From: Numida meleagris | Taxonomy: Eukaryota > Chordata > Aves > Galliformes > Numididae | Assembly (NCBI RefSeq): GCF_002078875.1 | Contig: NC_034414.1 | Span: forward strand, 17,641,471-17,705,470 | Direction of reading: 5' to 3' | DNA: 64,000 nucleotides | Part shown: positions 23,981 to 34,548 of the stretch, one piece after another | How the letters are laid out: every line of letters begins with the position of its first letter | Position numbering within the stretch: the stretch's first letter is position 1 | Notes under the pieces: generated by a model | Seen by the model: the letters and a program-made list of their open reading frames with translations, nothing else | Database searches by the model: none | What the model was told of the DNA's origin: nothing | Program-made: the position numbers and the translations under genes

Positions 23981-26470
23981 GGAGTTGATATGTCTGTCAG
24001 TTCAAGTCATACTGAGCTGCAATTTAGTGTGAAAAAAATAAGAATTTTTAAATTGCTGAAATGATGAATTTTCTCTCTTTCTGCATCACAAACAAAACAG
24101 AATTTATACTTCATGAACTATTTGGCAACCCTCATATCATTAACACCTTCCTTTTGTATGAATGGATAATAGGAAGGAAGATGGAGATAAGCTAGCCCCG
24201 CATTTAAAAGATTTGCTCAACACAGACAGTCCTTCCTTTCCACAAGATTTTTTGTGTCAAAATGAGAAATACATTACAAGCCTGATTTGACCATAATATT
24301 AACAAAAAACACTATAGACAATTCATAATGAATGCTCAAGTAAACAAATCCTTCAAAAAAAAGAGGTGTCATGAAAAACATTAGAAGTTGAATTTACTTG
24401 CACCAAAGCCTACACTTGCATTTCCATTGACTCCAGACGGAGGAGGACTTCGTTCCTGGGAAGTTCAGTACAAAGATGATTGTCTTTCTATCAGTAAGTC
24501 TGGGAGTGTGGGCTCCATGGCCTTCCACATGAATGCTAAAGGGAATAAAGTGCTATAAATCCCTGTTTCTGCAGTGATAAGTATTCTGGCCCCAGTTGAA
24601 GTATGTGGAAATAAATTACAGTTACAAGAGTTTTAGAGTCCTACCAAAATCTCCAGGTTACCACATCCACAGTCCAACCAAAGGTAAATCTTCCAAGGCT
24701 CTTGTTAACTCTGTGACTTAAACAAGCAGCCCAGGACCCATTTCAGTGTTTGTTATCAGCTTTTTCAAATATTTCAGTTACACTTACTAGCTATAGAAGG
24801 TCTGAGACTCTTTGTTTTGGCTATATACAGAATTTTCCAAATTCACTGTTTGTAATCAAAACTAAAGACTGATTTATCTTGGAATTTTCAAATAAGTTGG
24901 TTCAAACTGTGGCTGTCAATTTGTAGACCTGTAAGAGCTTTCTAAAGTTGATTCTGGTTTGACCTGGTAAATAATCAGCCTTTCTAAATTCTCTGATGCT
25001 TAAAGATAGTGGCAAGGTATTTTGGCCATGCATTTCTATAGTGTAAGTAAGTCAGAAGTAAGCAAATTTCTTTCCATTCCTTTTTCCTCTTCTGTGTGCT
25101 TTATTCTCATTTTTTCATTGCTTGAGATGTCTACAGCTTTATACAGCTTTGAACAGAACTGAACATATAGTTACCCACTTTTGAGCCACTACTAAGTGGA
25201 ATTCAGCATGTTGTACATTGTATGGATTGGAGAGCAGGAGAGTTGCCTGGGGGGAGAGGGAATCATTTGTCCTCCTGGCATGCTCTCTGCTCAAAAGATG
25301 CTTGAACCCTGCTGTCCTGAGCTCAGGAGCACTTCTGGAATCGGAGGAAGATTCCTTGTTCTCATCCCCAGAATGTTTCCAGCAGGACTGAAAACCCTCT
25401 TTATAGGCTGCTCCCAAAGCCATGCACTACTGCTCCTGCAGGCTTGTACCTCTCTTCCCAGTCTGCTCCTGCGTTCTGTATCTGCTTCTCCATGTGCTCG
25501 CTTTTTTCTGCATAAATCCCTGCCCCAAACAAAATCAACAATGCTCCCCACCCAGATCTTTTAAATTCCTGAGCAACCTTGTATTCACCTTGTTTAGGGC
25601 AGAAACATGTGTTGAACTGTTTCTTACAGCTTCGAAGAGATGTGCGGTGGTTAATCCTACCATTTTCATCGAGGCTGAACTCAACCTATAACAAAACCAT
25701 CAGTAAAAATGTAACCACCTCACAGCTGTGTATGTGTGCATGTGTAGAATGTGGAAAGGAATTTGCAAAAGAACCGGCCATCTTTCCATGAAGTTCCAGC
25801 TGAACAGGGTCCACAATCAGGATGAGGACTCAGTTCAGTTCGTTTGTGAGTTTCATATAGGAAAAAGTGTGTAGTTCTTTGCCATTTATTCTGTTGGGAC
25901 TATAGATTTTGGTGCCCTCATGTTTTCTTCTTCAGACATCAAGCCCCACCATTTTTGCTCTGAGCTGACCCAATCTGAACACCAGATTGGGAGCCAGGGA
26001 GGCCACAGTAGTTGTGAAGTTTAGGCTGTCAACCATACACGTCTTCTGGGCAGGAGCCAGCCTCCACCTGACCAGCTGGAGAATGGTCTGCACTTCTCTG
26101 AGTTCGCAGACTAATCTGTATCAGTAAGCCTTTGCCTTCCTGAGACCATGAGATTTGGAATGGTTGAATTACTAATGGAGGTCTCTCTACTGGTACTTTG
26201 CTATAAAAGTATTCAGTTATGATATGCTCACAAACGCATAAAATAGTGCTTATTGAATTTGAGTGTGTCATACATGTCAACCCCAAATGATGCTGATGTT
26301 GTCTTAATGTCTTAATAAGACAGCATTTTATGCTCTGAAAGGGCTTGTGCATGACGCATTCCGTGGTCACTTGGAGGTAGGAGTTCTGTGACGCAATGTG
26401 GTCTCCCATCGGCAGCAGGCATGTTGTGCAAGGGAAGGGAATGGTTAGGAGGCGTTCCATAACCTGACAT

Positions 26471-26504
26471 CTTCTTAAAGAGTTTATAGTAAGGTGAGTT
26501 ATCA
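26471..26504. repeat. Second copy of the segment at 9201-9234
   Basis: Contains the exact 16-mer 'gtaaggtgagttatca' at 26489-26504, with 'cttctt' at 26471-26476, the same spacing as the copy at 9201-9234. Probably a remnant of an unrecognised dispersed repeat. Confidence 0.35.
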
Positions 26505-27440
26505 CACATAGCCAACTGTAATCCCTTTTAAATGAAGGTTCTGTTTATCGACTATCCAGGTCAGGATTATAAATCTCTGAACAAATCACCAGGTATAATT
26601 AAAAGGAATAATGCCAGTTATATTTTCCAGTCGATCTCTGCACCCCTTGGACTTCTCACAGATAAATACAGATAGTATCTCTGTGAACTAATAGTAACTT
26701 GTTTATTATAGTACCTTTGTTTTTACCGCTAGCTTGAAATACATACCAGTATTAAACACTGTATATGGCATAACAAACTGGTTAATTCTTTCAGTTTGCA
26801 CTGCTGTGTTCAATGGAGCTTTAGAAGTATTTCCAAAGGAATTTCCAATCTTTATTTACTCTTTGTAGATAAATTTGCTTTGCCTTTTTTCATGCCATTT
26901 TTGTGGTCAATTTCTAGCAGTCATCTTCAGTTCACCAATGAGAATTTCACGGGAATAGAGGGGTTTCTCAACATCACAGAATTTTTGAAATCTATTTAAT
27001 CTTTATCATATAACTTTTGAAGAGGTAGCACATACATTTTAAATTGAATATTTGTTAATGACTCCTTATAAGGAATTCAGAAAATAACTAAGTTAACTTT
27101 AAAAAGCAAAGCTTTATTGACAGGGAAAAAAAAAACTGAAAAAAGATGTTATGTCTTAGTAGGGTTACCAGGAATATATATATTTTATCAGTAAAGCAGT
27201 CAGTACAGTTAGTGGTACTTAACTAGTAGATATTTGGCATAGTTAAATGTGGCTTGTAACCCGCTTACACAGTAAATAGTAAGACTAATGCAGAAATGTT
27301 CAATTCTTTCAATTAAAGCATTTTATCAAATGCGGTAAACCAGTATATAACATTGCTTTGAGAAAAAAACCAAGATGGAAAAATGATAATTATACTTTTC
27401 AGGTAAACAACATTTTCCTGACAGGAGTCCAAGTTATATT

Positions 27441-27456
27441 AAAAAAAAAAAAAAAA
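27441..27456 (+). repeat. Poly(A) tract, 16 nt
   Basis: Uninterrupted run of A. No recognisable retroposed sequence lies upstream and no target-site duplication is evident, so a simple homopolymer is more likely than a retrogene tail. Confidence 0.8.
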
Positions 27457-27956
27457 TAAATGGGCTACCTTTCTTAGCTTCTATTTTCCATTGAAGGTGT
27501 GGGGAAAAATGCATATAGAGTTGTTTTTTTTCCTCAGTATTTGGTGGTCCTTCCTTAAAACTTTGGAAACCAAAGCCATTTCTCACATCTGGTTGGAACA
27601 CAGATCTTTAAGACATTCAAGTAATTCAAATCACATGTAAAAATCTAAGCTACACTGTATGAAATTCAAGAACAATGTAGTTCTTACAGGGTCTGCAGTG
27701 TGGCACCTCTTTTAATCAATAACAGCCTCGGTTTCAGTTTATCCGTAAATATAAGACTATAATTAAGAATGATCCACTGCATTATTTCAATACCCAGAAT
27801 AGCAAGTTACCAGATTAGTGACACTTTACAACTATAATATTCTTATCCCTGTACTCTAGATGAATTTCACAGCAATACAGTCTGTATCAGATTATAGTTC
27901 CAACGGAAAATATTGAAGATCACTAATATCAATACGCATTTCCTTGTCTCAGCCAT

Positions 27957-28205
27957 TTGTAACTGCTTGTATTGACTTTCATTACATTCCAGCAGTTCTG
28001 CTTATTCCCAAATGGAAGTCATTAATTTCCATTAACTAAGGCACAACTATACATAATTTAAATTGTTTCCAATAAATGTTCAATTAATGTCTGTTATCTG
28101 CATTTAATTTCCATTGATTCCAAAAAGCTACTGTTGAGCTTAATTGCCACCATAATTAAAACAGTTTACCATGAGTGTAATTGGGTCTCCATTAATACCA
28201 ATGGA
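27957..28205. promoter_or_regulatory. AT-core-rich repeat-free stretch, candidate regulatory
   Basis: About 250 bp rich in TAATTA/ATTAAT/AATTAA-type cores (around 28021, 28083, 28106, 28141, 28154 and 28192) and in recurring 'tccattaa' or 'tccattga' words. No coding frame. This could be a homeodomain-bound enhancer or merely AT-rich DNA; the recurring words could also be decayed repeat. Confidence 0.15.
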
Positions 28206-28557
28206 CAGCTACAGGGACTGATTTCTCTTACGGTCAAGCAGTAGGGAGCAGTGCTACACAGAGATCGCAATGCAAATGAATGGCTACAAACCCAAACAGC
28301 TGTGGCTGAAGTTGACCAGAGAACAGTATTTAGCTCAGCAATAAATGCATGCTTTTCTAGGATACCAGTCCAGATGGCCAGAAAATATTCTAGAGGTTTC
28401 CTTAGGCTTAGTAGGGGAGAATAAAAGTGAATTACATCAGACTGTTGAAAGTAGCACAGCATTCTGGCTTGAAATTTGTTCTAATTCAATTAAAAAGTGA
28501 CAGCTGACAAAGGGGAGTTCTAGACCAACAGAAAAATCTGTACAACTTGTTTAATCC

Positions 28558-28576
28558 TTTTTTTTTTTTTTTTTTT
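28558..28576 (+). repeat. Poly(T) tract, 19 nt
   Basis: Uninterrupted T run. No SINE or processed-pseudogene body recognised on the minus strand next to it. Confidence 0.8.
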
Positions 28577-29358
28577 GCCTTACAATTTTGTCTGTTCAAA
28601 TACAGTGCCTGACCAAGAACTGGGAAGAAAAAAAGTAATAAAAAAATAAAACTTTTATCAATAGGACTGTTTCAGATTGTTAGGGGATACTATAGGTTCA
28701 TACCAATAGCTTAAATTCATTGAGATTAGATCACTTTAACATATTGCAAGGAATTTTACATACAAGTCAGTTACATTTAGACGCTCAGAAATTGCCAATT
28801 CATGAGAACAAAACATCTGCTTAAGAGTGATGATCTTGACTAATGTCCCCTTTGAAGAGATAAACAAAAGAATCAGCTTGCTGAAAATTAAATGTTACTA
28901 CATTTTCAGAATGACATTTTCAATTTTGCATTGCAAAATGCTTTTTCCTGTTTTCCATACTATTTCAAATTGAAATCTAAATGGAATATTTTCCTTTTAT
29001 TCAAATCATTTGATTGACCAACAATTATTTTATTCATAATCATGCTTTGTAATGGCTTTCTGGATTGTTTTATTGTTTTAATCAGGAGTGGAAGTAAAAT
29101 TCACCCCTAAGACATTCCCTGAGATGAAAAATCTGGATTTTGCTGGGCTTCAGTTGGAGTATTTTTTCAGTGGCTTCACTTTCTGGATACGTTCAAAGCC
29201 TTGTCCAAAGTAGAGTCCATTAAAACAGACCAGTCTTAAATCACTAAGAGCAGAGCTTTAGTGTCATGAAATCTGTCTTACAAAGGAAAGATTGCTGCCT
29301 TCTAGCTACAAATACTCTTGTAAGGTCCGCATTGCCAGTCAAAAAGGACCTCCAAGGT

Positions 29359-29382
29359 AGTCCTGTACTAAAGTACAGGACT
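29359..29382. repeat. Perfect 10-bp inverted repeat, 4-nt loop
   Basis: Arms AGTCCTGTAC (29359-29368) and GTACAGGACT (29373-29382) around TAAA. The pairing does not extend beyond 10 bp, so it is too short for a pre-microRNA stem. It is not followed by a T run. Confidence 0.8.
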
Positions 29383-29439
29383 GTACTATGGTCAAACCTC
29401 TTGTCTACTATGAAATTAAAGTGGGTATGGCTTTTCCTA

Positions 29440-29471
29440 TATTATTATTACTGTTTATTATTATTATTAAT
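29440..29471. repeat. (ATT)n-rich run
   Basis: 'attattattactgtttatta' followed by further ATT units. Interrupted trinucleotide microsatellite. Confidence 0.65.
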
Positions 29472-31100
29472 GTTCTTTAATAGTTCTGCATTTGCATGGC
29501 AAATACGGCAGATACTGATTATCTACATTTTGGGCTGGAGAGCCTTAAATTACCATTGGACCTAAAAGTCCCAAAATTTGAAGACAATCCTGCTAGCTAT
29601 TTGTAGTGAACTGTCATTCTATTGTAGCAAATGTTCATCGTTTATCACCAAGTTCTCAGCACAGGAAAATGTGTGACTACCTCCACTGTCCCACTTCTGC
29701 CCATTTGTATCTGTACTGCCCACTCAAAGAAAGAGGGATCCTGTAGACTTGACAATCCTACTGTCCTATAGACCTGAAATCAATAGTGTCAGGATATCCC
29801 TGTTGTAACACGACTAATATGCAGTCAGGATATGCTCCCACACAGCAGGCATCTCTGTGCACCCAGTCCTTCCAGTAGCAGCACCATCAAGCTCCTAATT
29901 AGAGAAGTTCACCTCATACAAGAGTGTGAGCTGCCGTAGTGTTAGGCCTGAAGTAGGCAGACAGCAGCCGCATATCTGCTATCCTGTTGCAAAGGGAGAA
30001 AAACGGAGAGGTGTAGTTTTTGCACTGGGAAAAGTCAAACTGATGTCTCAGCTATTGGTTTCCATGTTGCCTCTACATCACAGAAAAACCGCACTGCCTT
30101 GTGCCCACTGTTCAGTTACTCATCCCACTAAGGAGTAAGGAAGGAGAGAGGAAGGAAAAAGGACAAGCAAAACGCTGAACAAATCAGTGATCAAGTGAGT
30201 CTTCATTTGTTTTGAAGGCGGACACACAATCTAATGGGCAATACTCCATCTGCACCCTACAGAAGGTTCAGCTCTGCTGCAGCTTAGAGCACGTCACTGC
30301 AGCCAGGCAAGGTGACAGAGTCTTGGGAATAGTTACAAACTTTGCATCTGAAACAAAAGTGACACCTCTAAGAACCAAACCCAGATGTTGAGGGTAATGG
30401 GCTGCAGGAGCATCCAGGAACTGCTGAGCCTCTCAGGCAGCCCTGACATGCAAACCTGCATAACAAGGAGCTTATGCGCACTCTGTAGAGCACTGATACT
30501 GTAAAGAGCTGATGCAAAGAACTGAACAAAGGAAACCATTGTGATACACAATAAAGAAGGAATTTTCTTGGTCTCAGAGAACTGTCTCTTGAAACCTTAT
30601 CTACTGACTATTTACATAGACACAGATATCAGCAGTGATGGATGCTATCTGTTCTTCCTTTTGATTTCTTCCCTTTCATGCCAACATTACATCTGCCAGC
30701 TCAGGTCTAAGTCTCTCCAGCTAGCCCTCTTTCAAGGTTCTGTGTCAGCAAGACTTCTGTGAGGCACACTCCAGCAATTCAGCATAGAAGACAGGAGCTG
30801 TGTGGTTTCTGGGGCATTAGAGTTAACACATTTAATCTCTCAGGTATTCCTGAGCACATTTAACAGGAGATCTGACAGCTAACATCCATCTAAAGGACTT
30901 GGTCCTTAGAGAGGATGTTCTCTATTTCATCCCAGAATCTCTCAGAAAGAAAGGAGTCGAGTCTCTGCTTAGCAGTGGCATTTATCCCAAGTGCAGACTG
31001 AAAATGTGCCATCAATATTTCATACAGATCCTCTGTAATAATCAACTGATAAAGTAAGTAAACTTTATTTCCAGTTCTTCTAGGATCTTCTTATTCCCTC

Positions 31101-31129
31101 TGTTTGTTTTCTTTGTTTGTTTGTTTGTG
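31101..31129. repeat. (TTTG)n microsatellite
   Basis: 'tgtttgttttctttgtttgt' followed by two further TTTG units. Short tetranucleotide repeat. Confidence 0.75.
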
Positions 31130-31182
31130 GAAGAGAGGTAGTTTCAACCCAGATATATATTTCACTCCTATTTTCTCCGTAG

Positions 31183-31298
31183 AAACCTCTTTCATGTTAC
31201 TGAATACCAACCAGCTTCCCTTCTGGGAGTAAGAATCCCATGTCATCCATTTACAACAGAGATGACAATTTCAGTCTCTTTTTTCCTCAACTGTACAG
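31183..31298 (+). other. Candidate exon, 116 nt
   Basis: Acceptor 'cactcctattttctccgtag' (31163-31182) and donor CAG|GTGAGA (31296-31304). One frame is open through the whole segment (about 38 codons, beginning NLFHVTEYQ), but the peptide resembles no family I know. A CR1 fragment lies 50 bp downstream. Chance is a serious alternative. Confidence 0.15.
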
Positions 31299-31346
31299 GT
31301 GAGAATGACTTTATCTATAGTCAGAAAGCATGTTGAAGAGCCTATT

Positions 31347-31412
31347 CATAGAACCATAGAGTCATTAAGATTGGAAAAGACCACTAAGATTATCTAGTCC
31401 AACCATATTAAA
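31347..31412 (-). mobile_element. CR1: CR1 LINE 3' terminal fragment
   Basis: The reverse complement of a CR1 tail: 'catagaaccatagagtcatt' then 'aagattggaaaagaccacta', 'tctagtccaacca'. On the minus strand this is the last ~65 bp of CR1 with two copies of the short terminal repeat. Severely 5' truncated. Confidence 0.85.
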
Positions 31413-34313
31413 GGCAAGCAGAACAAAATGTGTGCTAAATATGACAGATATTAAAGTAAAGCCCACTTGATGTCACAGTTGCCACTTGTTCCAGTTGATG
31501 AAACTCATCCCATGCTCTGGTATGACATGAAAGCATGTCATAAGATCCATGTCTTCATGCATGTTCCTAAGTTAAACTGCATGTTCATGATGCCACTTAC
31601 TAACTGTAGTAGCAACACAGAGAGCTGTTGCTATGAAGAGCCAGAATGTTATTCACATACATATATATATATATATTTTTTTGCCTAATTAAAAGAAAAG
31701 TTCTGGAAGTATTATAAAGAATGAAGTGGTAGTATCCAAACTGAGCTGCACAGAAGTTATCCATCTCCAGAATAATGGTAGCAAATAACTTCATATAGAC
31801 ACGGTGAGTGCAAATGGCTGTTCCTGCCCCCACAGTTATGATGCCATAGCACACGTAGCATCTCCTACTTGTGCTCAAATGTCTTGAGACCATTTTCCTA
31901 AATAATTTAACTAAGAAATCACAGGCTGTAACCAATGTTTTGTCACACTGCACCAGATAAAGATATAACTGTTTGTCTTTTCCCCTGTGAAGAGTTTCTC
32001 AGCTTCTCTGGATATTCAGATTACCACTATAAAAATAATTTTGCTCCGCATCCTCCTGAGGTTTAGAACCTCAACAATTTGACCTTCATTGATAAAATCT
32101 GCCAGGTTTTCCAGGCTCTGCAACCTGGAAGCAGAACATGAGGGTTAGTTGAGGACTGTGATAGGCTCATGAGCAGTTGTTACTTATTCCAGCGGCACTA
32201 CTCATGCTGTTTTCCTTTCACACAAATTACCCTGGAAGCCCTGCCTGCTGGGGCAGGTGTTCTCAGGAGATAAGCAGCAGTATGAAAAGTTTGAGAATTA
32301 ATCCCATTGTGCAATAAACTTGACATCTAATCTACTCCTTACTTTTGTAACACACCCAGTAGAGTTTAGCTGATCTACCATTGCACTGTTAAACAGCCAC
32401 TGTGGTCAATGTGTCCTTCCCAATGTTTTTCAGTGGTCCCTCTTTACTGTATCTAAAGGTGCTGCATGTGCATCTTCCAATGTGCTTTTCAGTTTTGTGC
32501 ATGCAGACTTTCAGTCAGTCCTGGACAATGAACTCAGGTGACAGTGGCTTAGAGGATCCTTTTTCCAGCTGGATTCCTGTGGTGAAGGATTCCCAGTGTG
32601 CAGATCTTGTAGGGATTTGGTCATGATCTTGGTATCCAGCCACATGGCTTTCTCAGGCCTCGGGTGCTTTTGGACAAGCTCAGGACTTTATAAACTTGGA
32701 TTCTTTAAAGATGGAAAAAAGATCATTCGATGTTTAAGTACCTTTGGGGCTAGACATCACTTGAGCAAGGGTTTTAGGGATTTATTTTCAGTTGAAAGGA
32801 AAGGTACTTGAATTTAACTTCTGCACCAATTTATATTCCTAAATCTATTTTCTAACCTAACCCTTTGTCACTAAGGCATCTGAATGAGTGGAGAGATTAA
32901 AATAACCACCTTTGATAATTCTTTAAAATTCCTGAATGAAAATACTCCTATGAGATATATAAATGATTTGCAAGTTTCACACAGACCAGAAAATCAGCAC
33001 TGAAGTCCAAGAAAAAATGACATATCAAAACATCAGCTCAAACAGAAGGTTCCAGCTGCTCCGAATGCCACTAAACCACAATGATTATTGCTAACATAAA
33101 TAAAGCAAAATCTTATTCCAGCTTTATCAAGGAGCAACTAACCATATTTCTCCATTCTTCTAGTAGTTCTGTGAGAGCACATTTTCATAAGCAAAGGGAA
33201 AGATGGAATGTTAGCTGCCACTTTCTATCATACTGTATAAAAAACCCAAACACCTACAAATTCATCTAACAAACAACTGAAGTCGGTCCATTCATATAGA
33301 GTAGAAAAAAGGAAAAAAACCTTCCAAACTGAAGTCTAAATTATGTCCTTGATAAGTGGCTTGGCTTGTGTTTGTTGTGATTTTTTTGTTTTTTATTAGA
33401 TGATGTCACTTCCTTGTGACCACCACAAACGATGATTTTTGCAAGAGCGCTATGGCTGTTAAACCAAACAAATGGTTGGAATTTTCTGAAAATTTTTACA
33501 GCTTCAATAGTCACTTCCAGGCTGACATTTTGTGTTTTGAAAGCTATCTTTAAGAAACTAAATAGGTGAAAAAGCATTCCAGAATCTATCAAAGTGAAAA
33601 AAAATCAAAGCATGGAAATGCAAAGCCATTGCGCTTTAGCCACACTTTATGCTTGTGGTGAATGGTTTGGGTTGTTTCATTTGTAGACTCCTGCCTCCAT
33701 TCATTCCAGTAACAAAAATGCCAATAGCATGTATAAAAAAAACCCAGCATCTTGTCTGTTCTAGTTAGAGTAGCTCTTTTTCTGTCCCACCAAATTGAAA
33801 TGATCACACAAAATTCCATTTTCTTATTTTTTTCATTGCCCCACCATTCTGTTACTTTCCCTAATCCTACTTCCTTACAATACAAGGGGGAGGAACACTG
33901 CAGTTTGACAATGACTTAAATGTTACTGTAACTCCTTACCATTCCAAAAGTCTCCTTGTTAGTTAGGAAACAAAGATGCTTTTATAGATGCCAAAGAGAA
34001 TGCCTGCAGCAGGGCATGGCACAGGGAAACCTGAGCTATCTGGAAGTGAGTCCTCTCCCACTGGAGCAGCTGAGCCATTAGAGCAGAACTGTTTGGGTTA
34101 GGAACATGTATCTTCTGGGTCTGGCATCATATCTCTTCATGGCAGTTAATGAATGGTATTTTGGAACAGAGTAATTTTCATAAGGACTTGTGCTTCCACA
34201 TTTTAGAAGATTTTTAATCTCTTGCCTCTAGATGTGTAACCTGTCATTTCCCTATGATGTTTACACTGCATATATTTACATGTAAGCAACAGGTTGCAAA
34301 GATTTGAAAACCA
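31413..34313. other. Non-coding, nothing firm recognised
   Basis: Contains a (TA)n run at 31660-31676 and frames of 70-117 codons on both strands (largest 31600-31953 on -, which partly reads through the TA repeat). No motif or repeat family recognised. Confidence 0.5.
31660..31676. repeat. (TA)n microsatellite
   Basis: About eight TA units preceded by CATACA and followed by a T run. Confidence 0.75.
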
Positions 34314-34314
34314 A

Positions 34315-34338
34315 ACTTTATTTATTTATTTATTTATT
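34315..34338. repeat. (TTTA)n microsatellite
   Basis: Six TTTA-type units immediately upstream of a CR1 fragment. Confidence 0.85.
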
Positions 34339-34365
34339 GCTGGACCTGTCAAGGATTTATTACAG

Positions 34366-34548
34366 AGCACTGGCGTTGGCTGCCCAGACAGGTTTGTGGA
34401 CTTGGCAATATTTACTTGGTGATATTTTCAAGCCATCTGGATGTATATTGTGCAATGTGCTGTAGGTGACCCTACCTGATCAGGTAGATTGGACAGTATG
34501 ACCTCCAGAGGTCCCTTCCAACCTCAAGCCGTCCTGCAATTCTGTGAA
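34366..34548 (+). mobile_element. CR1: CR1 LINE 3' end fragment, old copy
   Basis: 'gttggctgcccagacagg' near 34373-34390, 'tgtgcaatgtgctgtaggtg' near 34449-34468, and 'gacctccagaggtcccttcc' at 34500-34519 followed by 'aacctcaag' match the CR1 3' end in order. It ends in 'tgcaattctgtga', a single degenerate terminal repeat. More diverged than the copies at 470 and 49540, and of the 'dacctccagaggtccc' subtype, so probably an older insertion. Confidence 0.9.

Larger units (their letters stand above)
22850..27440. other. Non-coding, with weak repeat traces
   Basis: Open frames of 122 codons (25196-25564, +) and 158 codons (26029-26505, -) are present, and both are overlapped by other frames. Neither contains a motif I recognise. 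A MITE-like trace (23928-23980) and the second copy of a shared segment (26471-26504) are listed separately. Confidence 0.45.
28577..31100. other. Non-coding, nothing firm recognised
   Basis: Holds a perfect 10-bp inverted repeat (29359-29382) and an ATT-rich run (29440-29471). Frames at 29266-29565 and 29926-30138 are short and motif-free. Confidence 0.5.

Noticed and set aside
24400..24450. MITE-like 'tttccattgactcc' trace
   Set aside because: Only a 14-bp resemblance to the ancient hairpin repeats; no arms or second motif could be aligned.
26029..26505. 158-codon minus-strand open frame
   Set aside because: No motif or family resemblance, another frame overlaps it, and one end lies in a probable dispersed repeat fragment. 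Length is within chance for the window.
27441..27456. Poly(A) as a processed-pseudogene tail
   Set aside because: No gene-like sequence upstream and no flanking target-site duplication seen.
29359..29382. Hairpin as a microRNA precursor or terminator
   Set aside because: The stem is only 10 bp with a 4-nt loop and does not extend; too short for a pre-microRNA, and bacterial-type terminators are irrelevant here.
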